Shown here piece after piece: positions 15,510-24,977 of a stretch of 64,000 bases of DNA (the first letter of the stretch is position 1; the number at the start of each line of letters is the position of its first letter). The DNA is taken from the NCBI RefSeq assembly GCF_002266435.3, contig NZ_CP029426.2, forward strand, positions 2,572,001-2,636,000, written 5' to 3'. The position numbers and the translations under genes are program-made. The notes under the pieces are model-generated. The model had not been told where the DNA came from, did no database searches, and saw only the letters and a program-made list of their open reading frames with translations. Origin of the DNA: Bradyrhizobium amphicarpaeae. Lineage in GTDB: Bacteria; Pseudomonadota; Alphaproteobacteria; Rhizobiales; Xanthobacteraceae.

Positions 15510-16484
15510 CTAGCCGGCCTTCTTCGCCCGCGCCGGCGCGCGCACCGGCTTGTCGGCCTTCTTCGGCGTGGTCGCTGCCTTGGCCGCGGCTTCCTTGCCG
15601 CCCTTGCCCGATATCGGCAACAGCATCTCGCGCTGGCCCTCGACGCGCTTCTTCGGCTTCTTGGCCTTGACTGCTTCCTTGGCAACCTTCGCCGCGGGGA
15701 CGTCCTTCTCGTTCGCGATGCTCTTCTTCAGCGCGTCCATCAGGTTGATGACGTTGCCGCCGCCCTTCGGCGCGGCCTTGGCGGTGATCGGGGCGCCGCT
15801 GCGCTTCTTGTTGATGAGATCGATCAGCGCGGTCTCGTAATGGTCCTCGAACAGCTCGGGCTCGAATGCGCCGGACTTCTTCTCGACGATGTGCTTGGCG
15901 AGGTCGAGCATGTCCCTGGTCAGCTTGACGTCCTGGATGTCGTCGAAATATTCGGTCTCGCTGCGGACCTCGTAGGGATAGCGCAGCAGCGTGCCCATCA
16001 GTCCGCTCTCGAGCGGCTCGAGCGCGATGATGTGCTCGCGGTTGGTCAGCACCACGCGGCCGATCGCGACCTTGTCCATGCTGCGGATGGTCTCGCGGAT
16101 CACCGCATAGGCGTCATGGCCGACCTTGCCGTCGGGCACGAGATAATAGGGGCGGATCAGATAGCGGTTGTCGATGTCGGCCTTCGGCACGAACTCGTCG
16201 ATATCGATCGTGTGGGTCGAGTCGAGGGCGATGTCGTCGAGCTCGTCCTTGGTGACCTCGATATAGGTGTCGGTGTCGACCTTGTAGCCCTTGACGATGT
16301 CCTCGGAGGTCACCTCGTCGCCGGTCTCGGCGTCGACCTTGAGGTACTTGATCCGGTGGCCGGTCTTGCGGTTGATCTGGTTGAAGGAGACCTTCTCGGT
16401 ATCCGAAGTGGCCGGATAGAGCGCGACCGGACAGGTCACGAGCGACAAACGCAGAAAACCCTTCCAATTGGCGCGGGGGGCCAT
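15510..16484 (-). CDS. ku: DNA-end-binding protein Ku
   Basis: 324 aa. Bacterial Ku is a homodimeric ring that threads onto double-strand DNA ends and recruits LigD for non-homologous end joining. The start MAPRANWKGFLRLSLVTCPVALYPA, the YFDDIQDVKLTRDMLDLAKHIV segment and the FEDHYETALIDLI helix are family signatures. The last 75 residues are a lysine/alanine-rich tail (for example KAKKPKKRVEGQREMLLPIS), known in other Ku proteins to help DNA binding and LigD stimulation. Rhizobia often hold several ku genes. No ligD is in this window, so the partner must be elsewhere. Confidence 0.96.
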   Translation of the reverse strand: MAPRANWKGFLRLSLVTCPVALYPATSDTEKVSFNQINRKTGHRIKYLKVDAETGDEVTSEDIVKGYKVDTDTYIEVTKDELDDIALDSTHTIDIDEFVPKADIDNRYLIRPYYLVPDGKVGHDAYAVIRETIRSMDKVAIGRVVLTNREHIIALEPLESGLMGTLLRYPYEVRSETEYFDDIQDVKLTRDMLDLAKHIVEKKSGAFEPELFEDHYETALIDLINKKRSGAPITAKAAPKGGGNVINLMDALKKSIANEKDVPAAKVAKEAVKAKKPKKRVEGQREMLLPISGKGGKEAAAKAATTPKKADKPVRAPARAKKAG

Positions 16485-16719
16485 GGGCTACTCCAAACGC
16501 AACAGAGGACAACGTCCCAGAATACCATCGGGGACCAACGAATCATAGCGAGGTCGATGGTTGAATTCGCCAACTGCGTTAACCGGCCGCCGGGCGGCAG
16601 GTTGCGGTCTGATCGCACTGCAAATTCGGAACATCATATCGGATCGGGCGTTGGCTCCGGACATACGGCTGCGATGAGGTCGCGGTCACCGGGGGCGACA
16701 CGCAGGGATCGAGGGCATC

Positions 16720-16875
16720 ATGGCCATCAAGCGAGAGCAGCAACAGATCGTCGAAACGGCAACCGAAGCGCGCCAGGGCGAGCCCGGGCCGTCCGTCGCC
16801 GCACTGCTCGCCATCTCGACCGGGCTTGCGATCCTGATCCTCGCCGTCGTCTGGTTCGTGTTCTTCCGGACCTGA
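16720..16875 (+). CDS. 51-aa single-span membrane peptide upstream of the FeuPQ-like pair
   Basis: The frame starts at the ATG at 16720, after a GGGATCGAGGG stretch that can act as ribosome binding site, and ends in TGA at 16875. The first 24 residues are polar (MAIKREQQQIVETATEARQG); then follows one hydrophobic helix, VAALLAISTGLAILILAVVW, and a short FVFFRT tail. The N-terminal side is probably cytoplasmic. It lies 226 bp upstream of the response regulator on the same strand. In Sinorhizobium meliloti a small envelope protein, FeuN, next to feuPQ modulates that system; this peptide does not look like a secreted FeuN, but its position makes the comparison worth noting. It has no known function. 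Confidence 0.65.
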   Translation: MAIKREQQQIVETATEARQGEPGPSVAALLAISTGLAILILAVVWFVFFRT

Positions 16876-17030
16876 CGAATTCACGGGAAGGGCGGACTTT
16901 CCAGCTCGCCGCGGAACGCGGCACATTGCGCCCGTCATGCTGCCGGCTCGTCCGGTCGCATGGCGGGCGCAGTCGCGTGGGCTGCAGACTCGTCGTATAT
17001 GACCAAAAAGTAACGCGGCGGGTTCCCCGC

Positions 17031-17047
17031 GTTCATATTCAGTTCAC
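17031..17047 (+). promoter_or_regulatory. Direct repeat, possible response-regulator binding site
   Basis: GTTCAT and GTTCAC stand 11 bp apart (17031-17036 and 17042-17047), about one helical turn, 55-70 bp before the start of the response regulator. OmpR/PhoP-type regulators bind such tandem half-sites, so autoregulation is a reasonable inference. A hairpin (AACGCGG/CCGCGTT) lies just upstream. Confidence 0.4.
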
Positions 17048-17101
17048 GCCGGAATTGCTCATCTGGCGCGGTGTTGATGCGGCCTATGTCTGGAGAGAAA
17101 C

Positions 17102-17773
17102 GTGCGCCTGCTCGTTGTTGAGGACGACCCCGATCTCAATCGCCAGCTCACCAAGGCCCTGACCGACGCCGGCTATGTCGTCGATCGCGCCTTCGACGGT
17201 GAGGAGGGACACTATCTCGGCGACAACGAGCCTTATGACGCAGTCGTGCTCGACATCGGCCTGCCGAAGAAGGACGGCATCTCGGTGCTGGAGGCCTGGC
17301 GCCGCAACGGCCGCACCATGCCGGTTCTGATCCTCACCGCACGCGACCGCTGGAGCGACAAGGTGCAGGGCTTCGATGCCGGTGCCGACGACTATGTCGC
17401 AAAGCCGTTCCATCTGGAGGAAGTGCTGGCGCGCATCCGTGCGTTGCTGCGCCGCTCGACCGGCCATGCCCAGAGCGAGCTCAGCTGCGGTCCGGTCACG
17501 CTCGACACCCGGACCGGCCGCGTCAGCGTCTCCGGCAATCCGATCAAGATGACCTCGCACGAATATCGGCTTCTGGCCTACCTGATGCACCATTCCGGCC
17601 GCGTCGTGTCGCGCACCGAGCTGGTCGAGCACCTCTACGACCAGGATTTCGACCGCGACTCCAACACCATCGAGGTGTTCGTCGGCCGCATCCGCAAGAA
17701 GCTCGACGTCGACATCATCCAGACCGTGCGCGGCCTCGGCTATCTCCTGACCCCGCCGCCTCAAGGGGCTTGA
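17102..17773 (+). CDS. feuP: OmpR/PhoP-type response regulator (FeuP-like)
   Basis: 223 aa. The receiver domain has the acidic pocket E7-D8-D9, the phospho-acceptor D51 (VVLDIGLPKKDG), T80 region LILTARD and the K102-region DDYVAKPF. The C-terminal winged helix (about 128-220) contains MTSHEYRLLAYLMHH and FVGRIRKKLDVDIIQTVRGLGY. The sequence and its place upstream of a kinase, cycHJKL and a Do protease match FeuP of rhizobia, which controls osmolarity-dependent export of cyclic beta-glucan. The kinase gene follows after 31 bp. The symbol rests on similarity and gene order, not on proof of the target genes. Confidence 0.85.
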   Translation: MRLLVVEDDPDLNRQLTKALTDAGYVVDRAFDGEEGHYLGDNEPYDAVVLDIGLPKKDGISVLEAWRRNGRTMPVLILTARDRWSDKVQGFDAGADDYVAKPFHLEEVLARIRALLRRSTGHAQSELSCGPVTLDTRTGRVSVSGNPIKMTSHEYRLLAYLMHHSGRVVSRTELVEHLYDQDFDRDSNTIEVFVGRIRKKLDVDIIQTVRGLGYLLTPPPQGA

Positions 17774-17804
17774 CGAGCGGTCTGACTGGGGCCTTGGTCC
17801 GGTT

Positions 17805-19229
17805 ATGACCGCCGACGCCATGCCACCACCTCGCGCCTCCGGGATCATTCCGATGCCCGCCAGCTCGCTTGCGAACCGACTGTTCCTGTCGGCGACCGCC
17901 TGGCTCGTGGTGATCCTGGCCATCACCGGCGTGGTGCTGTCGTCGGTCTACAAGAACGCCACCGAGCGCGCCTTCGATCGTCGGCTCAATCTCTATCTCC
18001 GCACCCTGATCGCGGAGGTCGCGACCCCCGACGAGCCGCCGGATCGCCAGTTCCAGTCGCTGGGCGAGCCGCTGTTCGAGCTGCCGCTGTCGGGCTGGTA
18101 CTGGCAGATCACGCGGACCGATACCGAAAAGCCGGAGGTGCGCTCCTCGCGCTCGCTCTGGGACAAGAAGCTGCCGAAGCTGGAAGAGCAGGGCACCGAG
18201 CTCACCGCCGCCGGCATCCGGCTCGCTTACGTCGATGGTCCCGAGGGGCAGAACCTGCGCATGGTCGAGCGTCCCGTCGATCTCGGCGCCGACGGCAAGT
18301 TTCTCGTCAGCGTCGCCGGCGACGACACCGAGATTTTCGACGAGACCCGCAGCTTCGACTATTATCTCGGCGGCACCTTCACCGCGCTCGGCATCGTGCT
18401 GCTGCTGACGACCGTGTTCCAGGTCCGCTTCGGCCTGGCGCCGCTCAAGCGCATCTCCGAATCGATCGCCGACATCCGTTCCGGGCGGGCGGAACGGCTG
18501 GAGGGCGAATTCCCGGTCGAGATCGCGCCCTTGGCGCGCGAGACCAACGCGCTGATCGATGCCAATCGCGAGATCGTCGAGCGCGCGCGCACTCATGTCG
18601 GCAATCTCGCCCATGCGATCAAGACGCCGCTCTCGGTTATCGTCAACGAGGCCGGCGCCCACGCCGCGGAACCGTTCGCGGCCAAGGTGATGGAGCAAGC
18701 CGACGTGATGCGCGACCAGCTCGCGCACCATCTGGAGCGCGCGCGCATCGCAGCGCGGGTCTCGGTGGTCGCGACCGTGACGGAGGTGGCGCCCGCCATC
18801 GAGGCACTGCGGCGGACCATGGAGAAGATCCATCGCGACCGCGGCATCGCGGTCGAAGCCAAGGCCGATCCCTCGGCAAAATTTCGCGGCGAGCGCCAGG
18901 ACCTCGAGGAGATGGTCGGCAATCTCGTCGACAACGCCTGCAAATGGGCGGCCTCGCGCGTTTTCATAGAGGTTCTGGTGGAGACGCCGCCGCAGGCGGT
19001 GGTGGGCCCGCGGCTGCGGATCATCGTCGATGACGACGGCCGCGGCCTGTCGGAAGCCGAGCGCGCGCAGGTCTCGCGGCGCGGCCAGCGGCTCGACGAG
19101 TCCAAGCCCGGGTCGGGGCTGGGGCTGTCGATCGTGACCGACCTCGCGGCGCTCTATGGCGGCAGCCTCACGCTCGGCGCAGCGCCGACCGGCGGCCTGC
19201 GCGCCGAACTGGTCCTTCCGGGCATATAG
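17805..19229 (+). CDS. feuQ: Sensor histidine kinase (FeuQ-like)
   Basis: 474 aa. A first membrane helix (LSATAWLVVILAITGVVLSS) and a second (LGGTFTALGIVLLLTTVFQ) bound a periplasmic sensor of about 145 residues. A HAMP segment follows, then the dimerisation helix with phospho-accepting H270 in NLAHAIKTPLSV, and the ATPase domain with N box (NLVDNACKWA), G1 (VDDDGRGLS) and G2 (GSGLGLSIV). The AIKTPL rather than DLRTPL H-box places it with PhoQ/FeuQ-type kinases. It phosphorylates the regulator encoded just upstream. In-frame starts exist both at 17805 and at 17820; the earlier is given. Confidence 0.85.
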   Translation: MTADAMPPPRASGIIPMPASSLANRLFLSATAWLVVILAITGVVLSSVYKNATERAFDRRLNLYLRTLIAEVATPDEPPDRQFQSLGEPLFELPLSGWYWQITRTDTEKPEVRSSRSLWDKKLPKLEEQGTELTAAGIRLAYVDGPEGQNLRMVERPVDLGADGKFLVSVAGDDTEIFDETRSFDYYLGGTFTALGIVLLLTTVFQVRFGLAPLKRISESIADIRSGRAERLEGEFPVEIAPLARETNALIDANREIVERARTHVGNLAHAIKTPLSVIVNEAGAHAAEPFAAKVMEQADVMRDQLAHHLERARIAARVSVVATVTEVAPAIEALRRTMEKIHRDRGIAVEAKADPSAKFRGERQDLEEMVGNLVDNACKWAASRVFIEVLVETPPQAVVGPRLRIIVDDDGRGLSEAERAQVSRRGQRLDESKPGSGLGLSIVTDLAALYGGSLTLGAAPTGGLRAELVLPGI

Positions 19230-19389
19230 TCCATTGTTTCAGCGAGATTATTCGTCCCCGCCGATGCCCGGCCGCAGCAAACCGGCGGGATTTGGCCACA
19301 CTTGCTAAACGGCTTCTTAAGTGGGGGCCTCCTATGATCGCGCCGGACGCATCCCATGTCCGCCATTTTACCGTGCATAACCCGGGCGT

Positions 19390-20790
19390 ATGAGCCAGAC
19401 ATCGATCGAGCGGCTGAGGGAATATCTCGCGCAGCTCCCGCCGCAGGCACAGGCGCTGCTGATGCGGGAGTTCGAGCGCGCGCTGGAGCGCGGCCAGGAC
19501 ACGGCTGTCGCGACCCTGGTGCTCGAGCAGTTGCGCAAGATCGTCCGCAAGTCGGAAGCCGATGAAGCCCCGCCGCCGCGCACGGACGATCTGTCACGGC
19601 TGCTGTTCCAGGCGCTGGAACCGTTCCTGATCGAGGCCGGCGTCCCGCTGCGGGTCGGCCAGATCCGTCGCACCTCGCTCCAGCCGATCTGGCAATGGCT
19701 GGGCCGCGATGGTGCGCCGGACAAGGTGAACGAGTTCGAGGCGGCGCTGGCGCGCATGCCCGCCGATAATGCGGGGCAGGTCGAGGCCTTGGCGCAGAAG
19801 CTCCAGGCGGTCGCGGCAGACGCCATTTTCGAGCTGACCGGTCCCGGCGGCGGCGACAAGTCGCGTGCGCTCGCCCGCGTCGGCCCGCCCAACGTGATCG
19901 AGGATCTCTATTCGATCGGAGCGGTGCTCCAGGTCCGGGAGGCCATCGCAAGCCTGAACGAGAAATTGCCGCGCACTCTGCGCGCCTTCGGCGATTCCCA
20001 GATCGCCTCGGTGACGTCGGCGCTCAACATTCCGGTCCTGCAGACGCCGCAGATGCTGCCGTTCGCGCTGTCGATCGTGGTGCAGCGGATGACCGCGCCG
20101 TGGCAGATCATCCGCCTCGCCATCAAGATTGCCGCGTCCGACGACGAGATCCGTGTCGCGGCGACGCCCTACGGCGCTGCCGTCACGATCGCGCTGCACG
20201 ATCTGTCCTGTGTTGCCGCCGCCCTGCGCATGGACATCAAGCGCGGCCATTTCGACAACGTTGCCGGCAACCTCAAGGCGTTGCACGACGGCGTGCGCGG
20301 TCTGCGCACCGAGCTCGACCTGCGTAACGATTCCGCCTGGGGCAAGCAGTTGACCTCGATCCGGGCCGACATCTCCAATGCGCTGCAATCGGAGATCGAC
20401 AGCGTTCCAGGCCGCGTTCGCCGCATCCTGCGCCAGCGCCCCGAGAAGGACATCCCGCCGGGGGCGCGGATCGACAGCACCGAGGTGGAGGAAACCGCGG
20501 CGCTGATTGATTTCGTCGCGACCTGCCGCAACTACGCCAGCGAGCTTGCGATCAACGAGGTCACGCTGCGCACCTATTCCGACCTCCAGCAATATGTCGA
20601 GCGCTCGACCGAGCAGCTGGTGCAGTCGCTGCGCGCCGCCGATCACAAGGTCCGCACCTACAGGCAGCAGCAGGTGCAGGCCGCGATTCGCTTCTGCCAG
20701 GTGCTGTTTGGCGATGATTACGCTTCGCTGATGAGCCGGGCCGCGGAGAACGCAGCGACCGGCGAGCGCAAATCGTCGCGCGCAGGCTGA
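19390..20790 (+). CDS. Conserved hypothetical protein, helical, 466 aa
   Basis: I do not recognise this family. The protein is almost entirely helical by appearance, begins ERLREYLAQLPPQAQALLMREFERALERGQ, has no signal peptide or membrane helix, and has only two cysteine-poor regions. A central part (PPNVIEDLYSIGAVLQVREAI, then IPVLQTPQMLPFALSIVVQRM) may bind a partner. The C-terminal third looks coiled (LRTYSDLQQYVERSTEQLVQSLRAADHKVRTYRQQQVQ). It is probably cytoplasmic. It stands alone between feuQ and a small gene in the otherwise recognised feuPQ-cycHJKL block, so it may belong to that conserved neighbourhood. The frame's codon use is like that of its neighbours. Confidence 0.8.
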   Translation: MSQTSIERLREYLAQLPPQAQALLMREFERALERGQDTAVATLVLEQLRKIVRKSEADEAPPPRTDDLSRLLFQALEPFLIEAGVPLRVGQIRRTSLQPIWQWLGRDGAPDKVNEFEAALARMPADNAGQVEALAQKLQAVAADAIFELTGPGGGDKSRALARVGPPNVIEDLYSIGAVLQVREAIASLNEKLPRTLRAFGDSQIASVTSALNIPVLQTPQMLPFALSIVVQRMTAPWQIIRLAIKIAASDDEIRVAATPYGAAVTIALHDLSCVAAALRMDIKRGHFDNVAGNLKALHDGVRGLRTELDLRNDSAWGKQLTSIRADISNALQSEIDSVPGRVRRILRQRPEKDIPPGARIDSTEVEETAALIDFVATCRNYASELAINEVTLRTYSDLQQYVERSTEQLVQSLRAADHKVRTYRQQQVQAAIRFCQVLFGDDYASLMSRAAENAATGERKSSRAG

Positions 20791-20889
20791 TTTAAGAGTA
20801 TTTTTCGTGATCGCAATTTATGGTTGACCGCACAGGCGGCGCGCCGTACGGTCCCCGTGCAAGTCCGGGGAATTTCTATTTGTGGGCGC

Positions 20890-21159
20890 ATGAAACCCGT
20901 TATCAGCTCCATCGAAATCGAGAACCGCGTCATCGTTGCCAAGTATCAAAGACTGATGGTCGGTGCCAAAGTGGTGCTGGTCGAGAAGACAAGCGGTCGG
21001 CAACTGTCCGAGACGATCACGAGGGTTGCCTCTCCGGTTCCGGTCGGAGCGCTGCGCATCAGATTGCCTGATGCGATCAAGCCAGGAACATACTTCCTGA
21101 AGGCCTTCAACGGGCATGGCGAGGACGCTGCGCAAAGCACGGACTTCGAAATCGGCTAA
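20890..21159 (+). CDS. Small beta-rich protein of unknown function
   Basis: 89 aa from the ATG at 20890; an in-frame upstream start at 20824 would add 22 basic residues. The sequence alternates strand-like segments (SSIEIENRVIVAKYQ, KVVLVEKTSGRQL, GALRIRLPDAIKPGTYFLKAFNGHGED) and ends STDFEIG. This pattern, with a proline/glycine turn before TYFLKAFN, recalls IPT/TIG or other immunoglobulin-like domains, but no family can be named. There is no signal peptide. It sits alone between the 466-aa gene and ccmI. Confidence 0.6.
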   Translation: MKPVISSIEIENRVIVAKYQRLMVGAKVVLVEKTSGRQLSETITRVASPVPVGALRIRLPDAIKPGTYFLKAFNGHGEDAAQSTDFEIG

Positions 21160-21202
21160 GCCGTTGGATTTTCACCGTTTCGAGCCGCGCGCGGTCGCGC
21201 TA

Positions 21203-21220
21203 AATTGACAATTGTCAATT
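21203..21220. promoter_or_regulatory. 18-bp perfect palindrome upstream of ccmI
   Basis: AATTGACAATTGTCAATT reads the same on both strands and lies 73 bp before the ccmI start. It is strikingly AT-rich in a GC-rich region. TTGACAATTGTCAA-type dyads are typical of MarR-family operators, and TTGACA could also be a -35 element. It is the only such palindrome I noticed in the window. Confidence 0.6.
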
Positions 21221-21292
21221 GCCGCGGCGTCCGGCCGTGGTGTAAAGCCACCTATGGGCGCGGTTCGAGCGCTGCCGGAAGCTTGCCAGATG

Positions 21293-22411
21293 ATGCTATG
21301 GTTCGTGTTCGCGCTGATGACGGTCGCGGCGATTTTCGCCGTGCTCTGGCCGCTTGGGCGCAATGGACGCGCGCAAGACCAGGGCAGCGAGGTCGCCGTT
21401 TACAAGGACCAGTTGGCCGAGGTCGAGCGTGATCTCGCCGCAGGCATGATTCCCGCGCCGGATGCCGAGGCTGCGCGCGTCGAGATCAGCCGCAGGCTGC
21501 TTGCCGCGGCCGCCAGCGAGCCCGCCATCGAGCTTGCCGTGGCGCCGAAATCGAATCTCAAATGGCGCCGCGCGGCGGCTGTGCTGGCGCTCGCCGGCCT
21601 GCCGCTCGTTGCGATCGGCGTCTACATGCCACTTGGCTCGCCTCGGCTTCAGGATTTTCCCCTGGCGGAGCGCGAGCGCGGATCCGGGTCCGGTGTGGCG
21701 CAGTCGCTCGAGAATCTCGTGGTTCAGGTCCAGCAACATCTGGAGAAGAATCCCACCGACGGACGCGGCTGGAACGTGCTCGCGCCGGTGCTGGAACGGC
21801 TCGGCCGTTTCGACGACGCGGTGCGCGCCTATCGCAACTCGCTCACCTACAATGGCGAGAGCGCGGAGCGCCGGTCCGATCTCGGCGAAGCGATCTCGGC
21901 TGCCGCCGGCGGTGTGGTGACCGTCGAGGCCAAGACGGAATTCGAGCGTGCACGCGCGCTGAACGCGGACGATCCCAAGGCGAACTACTTCCTCGGCCTC
22001 GCCGCCGAGCAGGACGGCCGCAAGGACGATGCAGCCACGATCTGGCGCGCGCTGCTCGCGAAGGCGCCCTCGGACGCGCCGTGGCGTGCCCTGGTGCAGT
22101 CCTCGCTGGTGCGGGTCGGCGGCGGGACGATGCCGGCGCTGTCGGACGAGACGATCGCCGCTTCCAGAGACATGGCCGAGGGCGATCGCAACGCGATGGT
22201 GCGCGGCATGGTCGACCGTCTCGCCACCCGTTTGAAGCAGAACGGCGACGACGTCGATGGATGGCTGCGCCTGGTGCGCGCCTATCTCGTGATGGGCGAG
22301 CGCGACAAGGCCATGGGGGCATCGTCCGATGCCCGGCAGGCGGTTGCCCGCGACGCCGAGCGACTGCGCCAGCTCAACGACGGCCTCAGGACTCTCGGGC
22401 TCGGCGGATGA
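21293..22411 (+). CDS. ccmI: Cytochrome c maturation protein CcmI (CycH)
   Basis: 372 aa. The start at 21293 gives the family's N-terminus: membrane helix [20 protein letters not shown], a leucine-zipper-like loop ([18 protein letters not shown]) and a second helix ([20 protein letters not shown]). The periplasmic part carries TPR-like repeats ([46 protein letters not shown]). CcmI holds apocytochrome c for the heme lyase CcmFH. It is the first gene of the cycHJKL cluster; an ATG three bases earlier is an equal alternative. Knockouts of this cluster in Bradyrhizobium lack c-type cytochromes (known for cycHJKL). Confidence 0.93.
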   Translation: MLWFVFALMTVAAIFAVLWPLGRNGRAQDQGSEVAVYKDQLAEVERDLAAGMIPAPDAEAARVEISRRLLAAAASEPAIELAVAPKSNLKWRRAAAVLALAGLPLVAIGVYMPLGSPRLQDFPLAERERGSGSGVAQSLENLVVQVQQHLEKNPTDGRGWNVLAPVLERLGRFDDAVRAYRNSLTYNGESAERRSDLGEAISAAAGGVVTVEAKTEFERARALNADDPKANYFLGLAAEQDGRKDDAATIWRALLAKAPSDAPWRALVQSSLVRVGGGTMPALSDETIAASRDMAEGDRNAMVRGMVDRLATRLKQNGDDVDGWLRLVRAYLVMGERDKAMGASSDARQAVARDAERLRQLNDGLRTLGLGG

Positions 22412-22448
22412 CGATGTCGGGACGAGAGCAGCGGAGAACGGATACGCC

Positions 22449-22994
22449 ATGACGCGCAAGCAGCGACGTATGACCATCATCGGCGGCTCGCTCGCCGTGC
22501 TCGCGCTCGCGGCCGCATTGGTGCTCAACGCGCTTCGTGACTCCATCGTGTTCTTCTCGACGCCGAGCATGGTCGCCGAGAAGCACGTCGAACCAGGCAA
22601 GCGGTTTCGCCTCGGCGGGCTGGTGCAGCCCGGATCGCTCCAGCGCGGTGACAATCTCGCGGTGACCTTCGAGGTCGCCGACGGCAATGCCAAGCTGCCG
22701 GTGGCCTACAAGGGCATCCTGCCCGACCTGTTCCGCGAGGGGCAGGGCGTCGTCGCCGAAGGCGCGCTCGATGCCCATGGCGTGTTCAAGGCCGATACGG
22801 TCCTCGCCAAGCACGACGAGACCTACATGCCCAAGGACGTCGCCGATGCCCTGAAGAAACAGGGGCACTGGAAGGACGATTACGGCGGCAAGCCTTCTAA
22901 CAGCGACAAGCCGTCCGACGCGGGCAAGACGTCTGATGCAGGCAAGCCAGCGGCGACGACCGCGCAGGGCAATCCGCAAGGAGCAATCCGGTGA
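22449..22994 (+). CDS. ccmE: Heme chaperone CcmE (CycJ)
   Basis: 181 aa. A short basic start MTRKQRRM precedes one membrane anchor ([20 protein letters not shown]). The periplasmic OB-fold barrel shows the family core [29 protein letters not shown], and the heme-binding loop KHDETYMP with H122 that links covalently to heme and Y126 beside it. The last 45 residues are a flexible lysine/serine/aspartate tail. It ferries heme from CcmC to CcmF. It starts 37 bp after ccmI and its stop overlaps the GTG start of ccmF. Confidence 0.96.
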   Translation: MTRKQRRMTIIGGSLAVLALAAALVLNALRDSIVFFSTPSMVAEKHVEPGKRFRLGGLVQPGSLQRGDNLAVTFEVADGNAKLPVAYKGILPDLFREGQGVVAEGALDAHGVFKADTVLAKHDETYMPKDVADALKKQGHWKDDYGGKPSNSDKPSDAGKTSDAGKPAATTAQGNPQGAIR

Positions 22995-24973
22995 TCGCAG
23001 AATCCGGACATTACGCGCTGGTGCTGGCGCTTGCGCTCGCACTTATTCAGTCAATCGTGCCCCTGATCGGCGCGCGCCTGAACGACGTCGCGCTGATGAA
23101 TGTGGCGCGCTCCACGGCGTTGGCACAGCTGCTGTTCGTCGGTGCGTCGTTCATAGCTCTCGTGATGCTGCACGTGAACTCGGACTTCTCCGTCGCCAAC
23201 GTCTACGAGAACTCCCATTCGATGAAGCCGCTGCTCTACAAGATCACCGGCGTGTGGGGAAACCATGAAGGCTCGATGCTGTTGTGGGTGTCGATCCTCG
23301 CGCTGTTCGGCGGGCTGGTCGCCGCGTTCGGCAACAATCTGCCGCTGTCGCTGCGTGCGCACGTGCTTGCCGTACAGGCCTGGGTCGCCAGCGCCTTCTA
23401 CCTCTTCATCCTCGTGACATCGAACCCGTTCCTGCGCATCGCGAATCCGCCGATCGAGGGGCGCGATCTCAATCCAGTGCTGCAGGACATCGGGCTCGCC
23501 GTGCATCCGCCGATGCTCTATCTCGGCTATGTCGGATTCTCGATCTCGTTCTCCTTCGCGATCGCGGCGCTGATGGAGGGCCGGATCGATGCGGCCTGGG
23601 CGCGCTGGGTGCGGCCGTGGACGCTGGTCGCCTGGATATTCCTGACGCTCGGCATCGCCATGGGCTCGTACTGGGCCTATTACGAGCTCGGCTGGGGCGG
23701 CTGGTGGTTCTGGGATCCGGTCGAGAACGCCTCGCTGATGCCGTGGCTCTCCGGCACCGCGCTGCTGCATTCGGCCCTGGTAATGGAGAAGCGCAACGCG
23801 CTGAAGGTCTGGACCATCCTGCTCTCGATCCTGACCTTCTCGCTGTCGCTGCTCGGCACCTTCCTGGTGCGCTCGGGCGTCATCACCTCGGTGCACGCCT
23901 TCGCCACCGATCCCACCCGCGGCGTGTTCATCCTGCTCATCCTCTGCGTTTTCATCGGCGGCAGCCTGTCGCTGTTCGCGGGCCGTGCCACGTCGCTGAA
24001 GCAGGGCGGCCTGTTCGCGCCGATCTCGCGCGAGGGGGCGCTGGTGCTGAACAACCTGCTGCTCACGGTGGCCTGCGCGGTCGTGCTGTTCGGCACGCTC
24101 TATCCGCTGGCGATGGAGATGCTGGCCGATTTCAAGATGTCGGTCGGTGCGCCCTTCTACAACCTCACCTTCGCACCGCTATTCGTTTTGTTGCTGCTTG
24201 CGGTGCCGTTCGGGCCGATGCTGGCGTGGAAGCGCGGCGATCTGCTCGGCGTGACGCAGCGTCTGCTCGCTGCGGGCGTCGCCGGGCTCGTCGCCGTCGC
24301 CATCGCCTGGGGCTGGGCGAGCGGCGGCAGCACGCTGGCGCCGCTCGCGATCGGGCTCGGAATCTTCGTCATCGCCGGCGCGGTCACCGATCTCGTCGAG
24401 CGGACCGGCCTCGTGCGGCTGCCGTTCGCAACCGTGCTGCACCGGGCGCGCGGCCTGCCGCGCTCGGCCTGGGGCGCAGCGCTTGCGCATGCCGGCCTCG
24501 GCGTGGCGCTGATCGGGATCGTCTGCGAGACCACCTGGAACAGCGAATACATCGCGACGATGAAGCAGAACGACGTCGCCCACATCGCCGGCTTTGACGC
24601 GAAGCTCGACGGGTTGCTGCAGCGTCAGGGTCCGAACTTTCGCGAGATGATCGCCGAGTTCAACGTCAGCCTCGACGGCAAGCCGATCAGTGTCATGACG
24701 CCCTCCAAGCGCAGCTTCACCACCCGCGGCTCGTCGACCACCGAGGCCGCGCTGCTGACGCGCGGCGCGAGCCAACTCTACATTTCGCTCGGCGAGGCCA
24801 ATGCCGAGGGCGCCATCGCCGTGCGCATCTATTACAAGCCGATGGTGCTCATGATCTGGTGGGGGCCGGTGCTGATGGCGTTCGGCGGCGTGTTGTCGCT
24901 GTCCGACCGGCGCCTGCGGGTCGGCGCGCCGAAGCCGGCGCGGGCCAAGCAGCGCCTCCAGCCGGCGGAGTGA
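22991..24973 (+). CDS. ccmF: Heme lyase subunit CcmF (CycK)
   Basis: 660 aa, a multi-spanning membrane protein that joins heme to apocytochrome c. The tryptophan-rich WWD signature [18 protein letters not shown] is intact, and there are many hydrophobic helices, with conserved periplasmic histidines in NHEGSMLLW and [11 protein letters not shown]. Its length matches the family (about 640-670). The start is GTG at 22991, overlapping the ccmE stop by four bases (GTGA), so translation is coupled. It works with CcmH encoded next. Confidence 0.97.
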   Translation: MIAESGHYALVLALALALIQSIVPLIGARLNDVALMNVARSTALAQLLFVGASFIALVMLHVNSDFSVANVYENSHSMKPLLYKITGVWGNHEGSMLLWVSILALFGGLVAAFGNNLPLSLRAHVLAVQAWVASAFYLFILVTSNPFLRIANPPIEGRDLNPVLQDIGLAVHPPMLYLGYVGFSISFSFAIAALMEGRIDAAWARWVRPWTLVAWIFLTLGIAMGSYWAYYELGWGGWWFWDPVENASLMPWLSGTALLHSALVMEKRNALKVWTILLSILTFSLSLLGTFLVRSGVITSVHAFATDPTRGVFILLILCVFIGGSLSLFAGRATSLKQGGLFAPISREGALVLNNLLLTVACAVVLFGTLYPLAMEMLADFKMSVGAPFYNLTFAPLFVLLLLAVPFGPMLAWKRGDLLGVTQRLLAAGVAGLVAVAIAWGWASGGSTLAPLAIGLGIFVIAGAVTDLVERTGLVRLPFATVLHRARGLPRSAWGAALAHAGLGVALIGIVCETTWNSEYIATMKQNDVAHIAGFDAKLDGLLQRQGPNFREMIAEFNVSLDGKPISVMTPSKRSFTTRGSSTTEAALLTRGASQLYISLGEANAEGAIAVRIYYKPMVLMIWWGPVLMAFGGVLSLSDRRLRVGAPKPARAKQRLQPAE

Positions 24974-24977
24974 TCCG

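Noticed and set aside
15177..17162. Rightward open frame of 661 codons
   Set aside because: Antisense to Ku and runs into the response regulator; composition is low-complexity H, D, V, L, R.
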